Positions 56,902 to 64,000 of a DNA stretch of 64,000 bases are shown here, piece after piece. A model generated the notes under the pieces. It was not told the DNA's origin and made no database searches. It worked only from the letters and a program-made list of their open reading frames with translations. The translations under genes and the position numbers were made by a program. The stretch spans positions 1-64,000 of the forward strand of contig NZ_NEGC01000011.1 of NCBI RefSeq assembly GCF_002135335.1, in the 5' to 3' direction. Origin of the DNA: Acinetobacter sp. ANC 4470. Its GTDB lineage: Bacteria > Pseudomonadota > Gammaproteobacteria > Pseudomonadales > Moraxellaceae. The first letter of the stretch is position 1. Every line of letters begins with the position of its first letter.

Positions 56902-59520
56902 ATGGCAAAAAAATCTGATGGACGTTCATCTGATATAACTTTTTCTTGGTTATTAAACACCCATGGAAAAGAATGGACTCAGTGGCAAAAATTTGCTGCC
57001 GAGTGGATGAAAGAGCAACATTTCGGTACTAATGAAAAAAGACATGCACTGATTTCATTTTTTGAGACATATCTACTTCATTATGTTCCTTACGCTTTAG
57101 ATATAAATAAACTCTTTACGGGGCAAAATGGACATAAATGTTCAACCGATGAATTCCATGATGCTGTAAAAAAAACAGGATTTAAAGATCCAGTTCATTT
57201 AGTTAAACGTATGAATTACATTTATGATTTTATAGATTGGATAATTCAGAATTATTTTCTAACTCAATCAAATGAAGGACACTTTTATCCAATAGTTCTT
57301 AATCCCTTCACTAGATTGAGTAAATCAACTTCCTTAACAGAAACGGTTAGAACACCATTACCTTATCGTTATATTCAAGAGTTAAGGCAAATTCTTTGCC
57401 CTCTACCTAACTTATCCAATAGTGAAACAGCTCAAGCAGCTTATTCCTACTGTCACTTTAAACATTGGATTTGGGCACAACAACAATCAAGCTATAATGG
57501 AGACTGGTTTGAAGTAGATACCCATCAAATTGATAAAAGCGATCCTGATTGTGTATGGCGATCAAAAGAAGTAATGAAAAAAGGAAAAAAGGTAGAGATT
57601 TTTCAAATATGGTCTCCCGTCAAAGCAATGCTAATTTTTATAAAACTACACCTTCCACTTCGTACTTATCAAATCCGTTTTCTCGATTCAGGTGAAGCTG
57701 ATACATGGCGATATCAAAGTGGGCAATGGATAGAAAATATAAAACATGATTTTGCGTTAGGAAATATTAAAAGACCATATGCAAAGGGTATTTTTAAACG
57801 CATACCAGATTCAATTTCAGGGAGGTTTCTAACAGGCTTATATATTTCTACAAATAAAACTGCTGATCAAAATAAAGATGAAAGTAACTATGGTTATACA
57901 ATTCCATGGCAACATGAAGAAGTACTATATTGGTTAGAGAAGCTACGTAATTGGCAAGAAAAATATAATCCTATATATGACCAAATGCCTTGTACAGACT
58001 TAGATCAAAAACATTTTGGGCTAACTAAATCAGAGCATACAAAAAAACAGATGGGAGCAATTTGCTTCTTATTTAGAAATGCTTCTACTAATGGGAGTAA
58101 TCGATCTAAGCCTATTTCTGGGGATACATATTTATCAACATTTTGGTATCAACTTCTTCTTACACTTGAAAAAAAGTTAGCCCAAAATAGACATCTTTTA
58201 AGTGATGGTTCTTTTCTAAAACTAGTTGAAGAATATCCACAAGGTACTGTTGAAGGCAATAAAAGTACCACTTTATTTCCACTTCATAGTCTAAGAGTCT
58301 CACTAATCACAGCTTATACAATGGATACGGCATTACCGCTTCCTGTAATTTCTAAATTATTAGCGGGTCATACACGGCTGATCATGACCATCTATTATAA
58401 TAAAATTACTCCTAGTGTAATGGCACATAAAATGGAGGAGGCAGAACAAGAATTAAATGCAAAAGCAGCACAATCTCTTCGTATTTTTCTTAAAGACGCA
58501 AGCCTTGAACAAATTCAAGCAAAAATAGTATATCAAAATGAGAATAGTATTCTTACTGCTTTAGCAAACCGCAATCCTATTGGTTGGGAATATAGAGCAC
58601 ATGGACTATGCCTAGTTGGTGGTAATACCGTTAAATCAGATAGTGCTGGAACACTCGGGGGATGTTGGAATGGAGGTGAACTCATTAATTCTGCCGATAG
58701 CAAATCCAAACGAAAATATGAGCCTGTTGCTCATGGCCCAGAAAATTGTGTACGTTGCCGTTGGTTTGTTACAGATGCCAGCTATCTACCAGCATTGAAT
58801 GCCTATTTTAATCAACTTAGTTATAAAGCTCATGAAGCAGCACATTTAGCATTAGAAATTGAAAAAGAATTGGATCAACTGAAAGATGAAAAATTCTTTT
58901 GTGAAGAACAAGATTTCCCTTTCACTAAATATAAAGAACTTCAAGAATTACAGCGACGATGGGAAAAACAACAAGTTGAAGCTGATGAATTTACAAAAGA
59001 TTGGATAGCTACTTTCAGCTTAATACAAAAAATTTTATATATCGAGAAGCAAAGAGTAGATTCAGATTTTAAAGACAAATTAATAGCTGTAGGGAGTGAA
59101 CAGGATATTACTCACAGTATTAAGTTTATTGAGACAAATTCAGAATTATTACATCTATCCTTACTTTGTGATGATGCTGAATTTTACCCAGATTTTCTAG
59201 ATAGTTTAAGAAAAACACCTGCCATTACAAAACGGACTATTTCATTGAGTCGAATCATGATGAATGCAGGATATGAACCTATTTTCATGGAAATGGATGA
59301 GAAAATGCAACTTATTGCAGCTAATGCAATGATAAGAAAGATGGCAAAAATTGCAGACCCAGAGGATAAGCTTGAGGGCTATCGAAAAGTTGCTGGTTAT
59401 CTCGAAACTAATAAATACTTAAAAAACCATCAACTTTTAGATGAAGGCATCTTAGAACTATCTGATTTAAAAAAAATACCTATCATTGTAAATAAGTCAC
59501 TTAAAATTGGAGGTAAATAA
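56902..59520 (+). CDS. gmtZ: Gamma-mobile-trio integrase GmtZ
   Basis: A large 872-residue protein starting at the ATG at 56902 (MAKKSDGRSSD). A second tyrosine-recombinase-like active site is seen: H462 and R465 in HSLRVS, H490 in AGHTR and Y498/Y499 in TIYYN, all with normal spacing. After it lies a Cys-containing stretch (GGCWNGGE, NCVRCRWF) that may bind zinc, then a charged helical C-terminus of about 220 residues. Its stop overlaps the gmtX start by one base. The role in element mobility is inferred from the trio. Confidence 0.8.
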   Translation: MAKKSDGRSSDITFSWLLNTHGKEWTQWQKFAAEWMKEQHFGTNEKRHALISFFETYLLHYVPYALDINKLFTGQNGHKCSTDEFHDAVKKTGFKDPVHLVKRMNYIYDFIDWIIQNYFLTQSNEGHFYPIVLNPFTRLSKSTSLTETVRTPLPYRYIQELRQILCPLPNLSNSETAQAAYSYCHFKHWIWAQQQSSYNGDWFEVDTHQIDKSDPDCVWRSKEVMKKGKKVEIFQIWSPVKAMLIFIKLHLPLRTYQIRFLDSGEADTWRYQSGQWIENIKHDFALGNIKRPYAKGIFKRIPDSISGRFLTGLYISTNKTADQNKDESNYGYTIPWQHEEVLYWLEKLRNWQEKYNPIYDQMPCTDLDQKHFGLTKSEHTKKQMGAICFLFRNASTNGSNRSKPISGDTYLSTFWYQLLLTLEKKLAQNRHLLSDGSFLKLVEEYPQGTVEGNKSTTLFPLHSLRVSLITAYTMDTALPLPVISKLLAGHTRLIMTIYYNKITPSVMAHKMEEAEQELNAKAAQSLRIFLKDASLEQIQAKIVYQNENSILTALANRNPIGWEYRAHGLCLVGGNTVKSDSAGTLGGCWNGGELINSADSKSKRKYEPVAHGPENCVRCRWFVTDASYLPALNAYFNQLSYKAHEAAHLALEIEKELDQLKDEKFFCEEQDFPFTKYKELQELQRRWEKQQVEADEFTKDWIATFSLIQKILYIEKQRVDSDFKDKLIAVGSEQDITHSIKFIETNSELLHLSLLCDDAEFYPDFLDSLRKTPAITKRTISLSRIMMNAGYEPIFMEMDEKMQLIAANAMIRKMAKIADPEDKLEGYRKVAGYLETNKYLKNHQLLDEGILELSDLKKIPIIVNKSLKIGGK

Positions 59521-60197
59521 TGGAGATATGTATAGATACAATATTAGAAGAAATTAAAAATGGAGAAAGCCAAAGAACACAGAATTCTCTAGATCACCTT
59601 AACCAAATTCTTGAGACCTACCATGAAAGTGGAAAAAGAGATTTCTCGGTAACAACTATAGGACGAATCTCCTCTGAAAATGGTGGTGTTGGTTATCAAG
59701 CAATACGAGCCACACGTAATATTTACTTTAGGCAACTAATTGAGGCATGGGCAGCCAAAGCTAATACTACGACCAAAAAGCCTTTAGCTGATAAAAGCCG
59801 TAGCAGACATGTTCCTAAGGATTTTGAATTATTAGAACGAATTGCTGATCCCGCTCTACGAGCGGTATTTGGACAGATAATCGCTGAACGTAATAGATAT
59901 AGACAAGAAGTAAATATATTAAAACAACATACGAATATCATTATCGATAGACGACCTTATAAACCCTCGCCATATTTTCAAAATACACATACAGAGCTAA
60001 CTTCTTCACTTAATGTATCTCTTACCACTTCTGAACTAAAAGCTCTAAATTTTGCTGCTACTGATGAATGTTTGGAACAAAATAATTGGCAGGTAACACA
60101 AGCTGGTCAAGTTAAAGATATCAAATACATGACTGAAATATTTCCACGTGGATTTATGACCGCATTAAAGAAGATATTATGCAAATTAAATATGTAG
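59520..60197 (+). CDS. gmtX: Gamma-mobile-trio protein GmtX
   Basis: A 225-residue protein translationally coupled to gmtZ (TAATG overlap, with GGAGG just upstream). The N-terminal part (about residues 35-75) resembles a helix-turn-helix, with VTTIGRISSENGGVGYQAIRATR split across two helices. The middle (RHVPKDFELLERIADPALRAVF) is helical. It may be a DNA-binding accessory factor of the two recombinases. The function of GmtX is not known. Confidence 0.75.
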   Translation: MEICIDTILEEIKNGESQRTQNSLDHLNQILETYHESGKRDFSVTTIGRISSENGGVGYQAIRATRNIYFRQLIEAWAAKANTTTKKPLADKSRSRHVPKDFELLERIADPALRAVFGQIIAERNRYRQEVNILKQHTNIIIDRRPYKPSPYFQNTHTELTSSLNVSLTTSELKALNFAATDECLEQNNWQVTQAGQVKDIKYMTEIFPRGFMTALKKILCKLNM

Positions 60198-60242
60198 ATC
60201 ATTCTTCCTAATCCTAAGGAATGAATAAGAATTAAAAATCTT

Positions 60243-60271
60243 TTGTCATAATCCTTGAATCTTGCTATCCT
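60243..60271 (+). promoter_or_regulatory. Candidate promoter of the cargo operon
   Basis: TTGTCA (60243-60248) and TATCCT (60266-60271) are 17 bases apart, 30 bases before the methyltransferase ATG. It lies in the 103-base gap after gmtX. Confidence 0.5.
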
Positions 60272-60300
60272 GGCATTTGTTTGTTTTATCATGATGTACT

Positions 60301-61557
60301 ATGCCTAGCACTTTAAAATTTTTAGATTTATTCGCTGGTGCTGGCGGCTTATCAGAAGGCTTCATTCGCGCTGGATTTCAACCAATTGCTCACGTTGAAG
60401 CAGATGCATCTGCGTGTTTTACTTTAAAAACACGTCAAGCCTATCATTGGCTTAAAAATAATAATTCTATCGATGTATATGTTAAATATTTACAAAATGA
60501 ACTGTCTAGAGATGAGCTCTATAATGCAGTTCCAACAAATGAAATTGACTCGGTTATTAATGCATTTATAGGTGCAGAAACCTTAAGTGAAATTTTTCAA
60601 AAAGTAGATCAGCAAATTGGCGAATCCAAATTAGATTTAATAATTGGCGGCCCACCATGTCAAGCCTACTCCCTTATAGGACGTGCACGTGGAAATATGC
60701 ATGATGATCCACGAAACCATCTATACAAATATTATGCTGAATTTTTAAGAAGATATAAGCCTAAGTATTTTGTTTTTGAGAATGTACTAGGACTTTTAAC
60801 TGCAAGAAATCCTAATGGAGAACTTTATTTCGACAAAATGAAAAGTTTGTTTGTCGAAATTGGTTATACAGTTGAATATCGTGTGTTATCTGCAAATGAA
60901 TATGGCGTACTCCAAAATCGTAAACGAATTATTTTAGTAGGAAAAAAAGGACATCGCTCTAAAAAGTCATTTTATCCAGAACCTGAAAAATTGATAACCG
61001 AAGCATGTGTATGGGATCTTTTTAGTGACTTACCTAAAATTCAAGCTGGGGGTGGAAGTACAACACCTCAAAGAGGTAGATCCGAACAATCAAAGTGCCT
61101 TAAAGAATCAGGTATTGCTTCAACCTTACCTCTTACATGGCATCAAGCTCGCCCCCACTCAAAACAAGATCTAGAAATATATAAGCATGCTGTCAATTTG
61201 TGGGATACTGAAAAAAGACGACTACATTATGATGATTTACCTGAATATTTAAAAAGCCATAAGGGTAGAAATTCTTTTGTAGATAGGTTTAAAGTCGTGG
61301 CTGGTGATTTAGCTGCCTGTCATACTGTTGTTGCTCATATATCGAAAGATGGACATCATTATATCCATCCAGACATTGAACAAAATCGTTCGATTACTCC
61401 CAGAGAAGCAGCAAGAATACAAAGTTTTCCTGATGATTATTATTTTGAAAATGTTTCAGGTAAACCAGCTCGTACAAGTGCTTTTAAACAAATCGGTAAT
61501 GCTGTACCTGTTTTACTTGCTCAAAAGATTGCAGAACAATTATTAAGGAACTGGTAA
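60301..61557 (+). CDS. DNA (cytosine-5) methyltransferase
   Basis: C5-cytosine methyltransferase of 418 residues. Motif I is DLFAGAGGLSEGF, motif IV GGPPCQAYS with the catalytic C120, motif VI FENV, motif VIII QNRKRIILVG and motif X QIGNAVP. An insertion between motifs I and IV (about residues 45-105) is larger than in typical enzymes. The target-recognition region lies around residues 245-340. It is coupled to the ATPase gene by a TAATG overlap. It probably marks self-DNA for a defence system. The recognition sequence is unknown. Confidence 0.93.
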   Translation: MPSTLKFLDLFAGAGGLSEGFIRAGFQPIAHVEADASACFTLKTRQAYHWLKNNNSIDVYVKYLQNELSRDELYNAVPTNEIDSVINAFIGAETLSEIFQKVDQQIGESKLDLIIGGPPCQAYSLIGRARGNMHDDPRNHLYKYYAEFLRRYKPKYFVFENVLGLLTARNPNGELYFDKMKSLFVEIGYTVEYRVLSANEYGVLQNRKRIILVGKKGHRSKKSFYPEPEKLITEACVWDLFSDLPKIQAGGGSTTPQRGRSEQSKCLKESGIASTLPLTWHQARPHSKQDLEIYKHAVNLWDTEKRRLHYDDLPEYLKSHKGRNSFVDRFKVVAGDLAACHTVVAHISKDGHHYIHPDIEQNRSITPREAARIQSFPDDYYFENVSGKPARTSAFKQIGNAVPVLLAQKIAEQLLRNW

Positions 61558-63791
61558 TGGATATGAAAGAAACCCTTAAAAAACAAAGTGGCTTATATAA
61601 AATTCGACCTGCTGGGCGACATCTTTCAACAATTGGAAAGGAACTAATTCAGAATGAAGCGGCAGCAATAATTGAACTTGTAAAAAATGCTTATGATGCT
61701 GATGCTGATGCAATTTATGTAGATATAAATTTAGATAGCTTGTCTAAATCCGTAGAAATTATAGTGTCTGATAATGGTCATGGTATGGACATAGATACCT
61801 TTCTAAACAAATGGATGGTACCATCAACGAATGATAAATTTATAAGAAAAACAAGTACTAATAAAAAACGTGTAATGCAAGGTAGAAAGGGTATTGGACG
61901 ATATGCCGTTGCTGTTTTAGGTAATATTTTGAAAATTCAGACAACTACAAAAGACCTAAATTCAACTTCTACTATAATTGACTGGGATATTTTTAATGAA
62001 GTACAGTACTTAGATGAAATTAATATTGAAGTCAAAAATGAAAAATTGGCTATAGGTGAACAAGGTACAATACTCAAAATTTATGGTAATGAAGAATATT
62101 TTGAAACTTGGACTGATCGTAATAAAAAAGCTTTAGAATTTGAATTAAAAAAACTTATCTCACCATTAGATGCTAAGAAAAATGATTTTAAAATTTTTTT
62201 AAAAATGACGTCTAATGAAAATACAACAAAAGACGAAGATTTTTTTGCGTTATATGATGAAAATGAAGATAAAAAAAATGAATATGAAGAAATTAAACCA
62301 TTTCCTATCGTTCAATATTTTGATTATCGGATACAAGGCGAAATAACCGCAGATGGGATTGGAAATCTAACTTACTCCTGTCAGAAGGAGCAAAATTTAC
62401 CTGATATTCCAATTAACTTTAATTATTACCAACCTACTAATTGCGGATCATTAAAATTTGATTTTCGAGTTTACGATCGAGAGTCAGATGCATTAGATGA
62501 TTTACTTGAAAGAACAAAACGAGCTGAAGATAAACCTTTAGAAAAAAAAGATATTCGTGCCTTATTAGATACATATCATGGTGTCGGGGTATTTAGAAAT
62601 GGTTTTAGAATTCGTCCACTAGGTGATGTTGGATACGATTGGATGGATTTAAATTTTCAACGTGTTAATAACCCATCTTTAAGGATAAGTGTGAACCAGA
62701 TTATTGGATATGTCCGAATTGAATCTGAAGATCAATCAAGGTTATTTGAAAAGAGTGCAAGAGATGGGCTCCGTGATAATGAAGCCTATAAGAACTTAGT
62801 CGCTATATCTCAAAGAGTTTTGAGACTTTTAGAAGAAAATCGATTTAAATATCGTGAATCAACTGGAAAATCGCGAAAAAATAATGAATCTATTGAAGAG
62901 AAATTAAATAATATTTTTTCTAGTGATAAACTTTCATCTAAAATTCGAATTACTTTAGATACATCTGATCTACCAACCAAAGAAAAAGATCAGATTTCTA
63001 AGAATCTTATAAATTTAGTAGAAGAAGATGCTAAAGAAAAATCAAAAGAATTAGAGTATATAAAAAGAGCAGTTGCTACTTATCAAGGTCAGGCTACTTT
63101 AGGAAAAATCATAAATCGTTTAATTCATGAAGGTCGCAGACCACTCAACTATTTCCAAAATGAAATTCCAAATTTAAAACGATGGAAAGAAAAATATAAT
63201 CAGAGTCATGACGAAAAGCACTTTGCAAAAGTAATCGAAAGAATTGATGGCGTGCTTGATAATACTCAACATTTTGCAGTGTTATTTAAAAAGATCGATC
63301 CCTTAGCAACCGCTCGGAGACCAAACAAAAAAGATGAAAATATTAAAAAAATAATTCAATCATCTTTAAGTATTTTCGAAAAAGATTTCAATGATAATGG
63401 AATTATCATTAGTTTTTCATGCCCTGAGAACTTGACTTATCTTTGCTGGAAACAAGATGTTATAGCTATTATCTATAACCTTCTAGAAAATAGTATTTAC
63501 TGGTTAGTTAGCACTAAATGTTCAACGAAACATATCGAAATTTCCGTTACTGAAAAAGATGGAATATTTGAATCTATTATTTATAAAGATTCTGGTCCTG
63601 GAATTAAAACAGAAGATATAGAAAGTTTAGTAATTTTTTCACCAAGTTTCTCAGGTAAACCTGATGGTGGTACAGGTCTTGGACTTTCAATAGCGGGAGA
63701 AGCTGCTATTAGAAATAATTTAAAATTGCAAGCTGAAGAGAATACTGATGGTGCATTGTTTAGGCTTATCTATAAAGGAGATGCAAAGTGA
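61557..63791 (+). CDS. Dual GHKL ATPase / histidine-kinase-like protein
   Basis: A 744-residue cytosolic protein with two ATP-binding halves. The N-terminal half is Hsp90/MORC-like: E40/N44 in IELVKNAYDADA, DNGHGM and GRKGIGRYAVA. The C-terminal half looks like a kinase: a helical region with a phospho-acceptor-like H524 in LIHEGRRPL, an N box (IIYNLLENSIYW), DSGPGI and GGTGLGLSI. A charged coiled-coil-like region joins the halves. The stop overlaps the GTG of the receiver gene. It probably couples sensing of invading DNA to phosphotransfer or ATP-dependent switching, which is an inference. Confidence 0.85.
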   Translation: MDMKETLKKQSGLYKIRPAGRHLSTIGKELIQNEAAAIIELVKNAYDADADAIYVDINLDSLSKSVEIIVSDNGHGMDIDTFLNKWMVPSTNDKFIRKTSTNKKRVMQGRKGIGRYAVAVLGNILKIQTTTKDLNSTSTIIDWDIFNEVQYLDEINIEVKNEKLAIGEQGTILKIYGNEEYFETWTDRNKKALEFELKKLISPLDAKKNDFKIFLKMTSNENTTKDEDFFALYDENEDKKNEYEEIKPFPIVQYFDYRIQGEITADGIGNLTYSCQKEQNLPDIPINFNYYQPTNCGSLKFDFRVYDRESDALDDLLERTKRAEDKPLEKKDIRALLDTYHGVGVFRNGFRIRPLGDVGYDWMDLNFQRVNNPSLRISVNQIIGYVRIESEDQSRLFEKSARDGLRDNEAYKNLVAISQRVLRLLEENRFKYRESTGKSRKNNESIEEKLNNIFSSDKLSSKIRITLDTSDLPTKEKDQISKNLINLVEEDAKEKSKELEYIKRAVATYQGQATLGKIINRLIHEGRRPLNYFQNEIPNLKRWKEKYNQSHDEKHFAKVIERIDGVLDNTQHFAVLFKKIDPLATARRPNKKDENIKKIIQSSLSIFEKDFNDNGIIISFSCPENLTYLCWKQDVIAIIYNLLENSIYWLVSTKCSTKHIEISVTEKDGIFESIIYKDSGPGIKTEDIESLVIFSPSFSGKPDGGTGLGLSIAGEAAIRNNLKLQAEENTDGALFRLIYKGDAK

Positions 63792-64000
63792 GTGATTTAC
63801 AACTTTTATTAGTTGAAGATAGCCCATCTGATATTTCAACATTTGAATCATCACTTGAACTCTTTGATGATGCTCATAATATTGAAACAGATTTAAAAAT
63901 AGCTGATAGTTTTGAGACAGCATTAGAACTCATTAAAGAGAATGAATTTGATGGAATAATAATAGATTTATCATTAAATGATGATGCAGAAGGTGGAAAA
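63788..64000 (+). CDS. Response-regulator-type receiver protein, 5' part
   Basis: The first 71 residues are visible and the rest lies beyond the window. The start is GTG at 63788, overlapping the kinase stop by four bases, with GGAG 7 bases upstream. The receiver signature is clear: the acidic pair E10-D11 (LLVEDS) and the phospho-accepting D60 in GIIIDLSLN. It pairs with the upstream kinase-like protein. Any output domain is out of view. Confidence 0.85.
   Translation, partial: MSDLQLLLVEDSPSDISTFESSLELFDDAHNIETDLKIADSFETALELIKENEFDGIIIDLSLNDDAEGGK

Larger units (their letters stand above)
55437..64000 (+). mobile_element. Gamma-mobile-trio-type genomic island, left part
   Basis: Begins in the gap between the secreted protein gene (start 55163) and the first recombinase gene, and runs off the window. 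It holds a recombinase/integrase trio followed by a methyltransferase-kinase-receiver cargo. Every gene is on the plus strand, tightly packed and visibly more AT-rich than the core genes. The exact left end and attachment sequence cannot be set without the other end. The boundary given is the first gene. Confidence 0.75.

Noticed and set aside
1..64000. tRNA, rRNA or other standard RNA genes
   Set aside because: No cloverleaf-like, rRNA, tmRNA or RNase P RNA sequence was recognised by eye. A covariance-model scan would be decisive.

Overview
The window looks like a chromosomal segment of an Acinetobacter species (Gammaproteobacteria, Moraxellaceae). Supporting signs are the AT-rich coding style, the rpsP-rimM-trmD-rplS block followed by a fimT-pilV-comB-pilX-comC-comE-comF type IV pilus/competence cluster and then ispH, gmk, rpoZ and spoT, a lipase chaperone placed upstream of its lipase, and a SpoT with a decayed synthetase domain. 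Most of the window is core genome. No rRNA, tRNA or CRISPR array was seen.

Layout. 1-4.4 kb: the start of an FAD-linked oxidase diverges from serA, followed by two tandem EamA exporters. 4.4-6.7 kb: a hemerythrin-like protein, a TauE/SafE exporter and truB. 6.9-10.2 kb: a lipase foldase and two tandem secreted lipases. 10.3-12.5 kb: the rpsP-rimM-trmD-rplS operon. 12.6-20.2 kb: a seven-gene minor pilin and PilY1-like operon. 20.4-25.2 kb: ispH, gmk, rpoZ, spoT and ridA. 25.3-27.2 kb: a Fur-box-linked bfd, then bfr with an IS5-family element inserted exactly at its stop codon. 27.3-34.6 kb: a zinc-ribbon membrane protein, a CDF metal exporter and a DUF4198 protein that diverge from a second Fur-box-like site, ettA, an O-acetylhomoserine sulfhydrylase, a short-chain dehydrogenase and a small membrane protein. 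34.6-43.6 kb: tex, ompR-envZ, a CoA-transferase, a FrnE-like protein and dodecin. 43.8-55.2 kb: small glycine-zipper and secreted proteins, a protein with 21 Thr-Glu repeats, an outer-membrane barrel, htpG, ompW, a Na+/H+ antiporter, an epoxide-hydrolase-like protein, a lipoprotein and a secreted protein of unknown function.

55.4-64.0 kb is a horizontally acquired island whose right end lies outside the window. It opens with three tightly spaced genes whose sizes and motifs fit a gamma-mobile-trio module: a 483-residue tyrosine recombinase (GmtY), an 872-residue second recombinase/integrase (GmtZ) and a 225-residue partner (GmtX). The first cargo visible is a translationally coupled operon: a C5-cytosine DNA methyltransferase, a 744-residue protein with an N-terminal Hsp90/MORC-like GHKL ATPase and a C-terminal histidine-kinase-like half, and the start of a receiver-domain protein. 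I read this as the 5' part of a restriction-modification-like defence system with phosphorelay-type signalling parts. Its nuclease or helicase genes should lie just past the window end. This is the most interesting part of the window.
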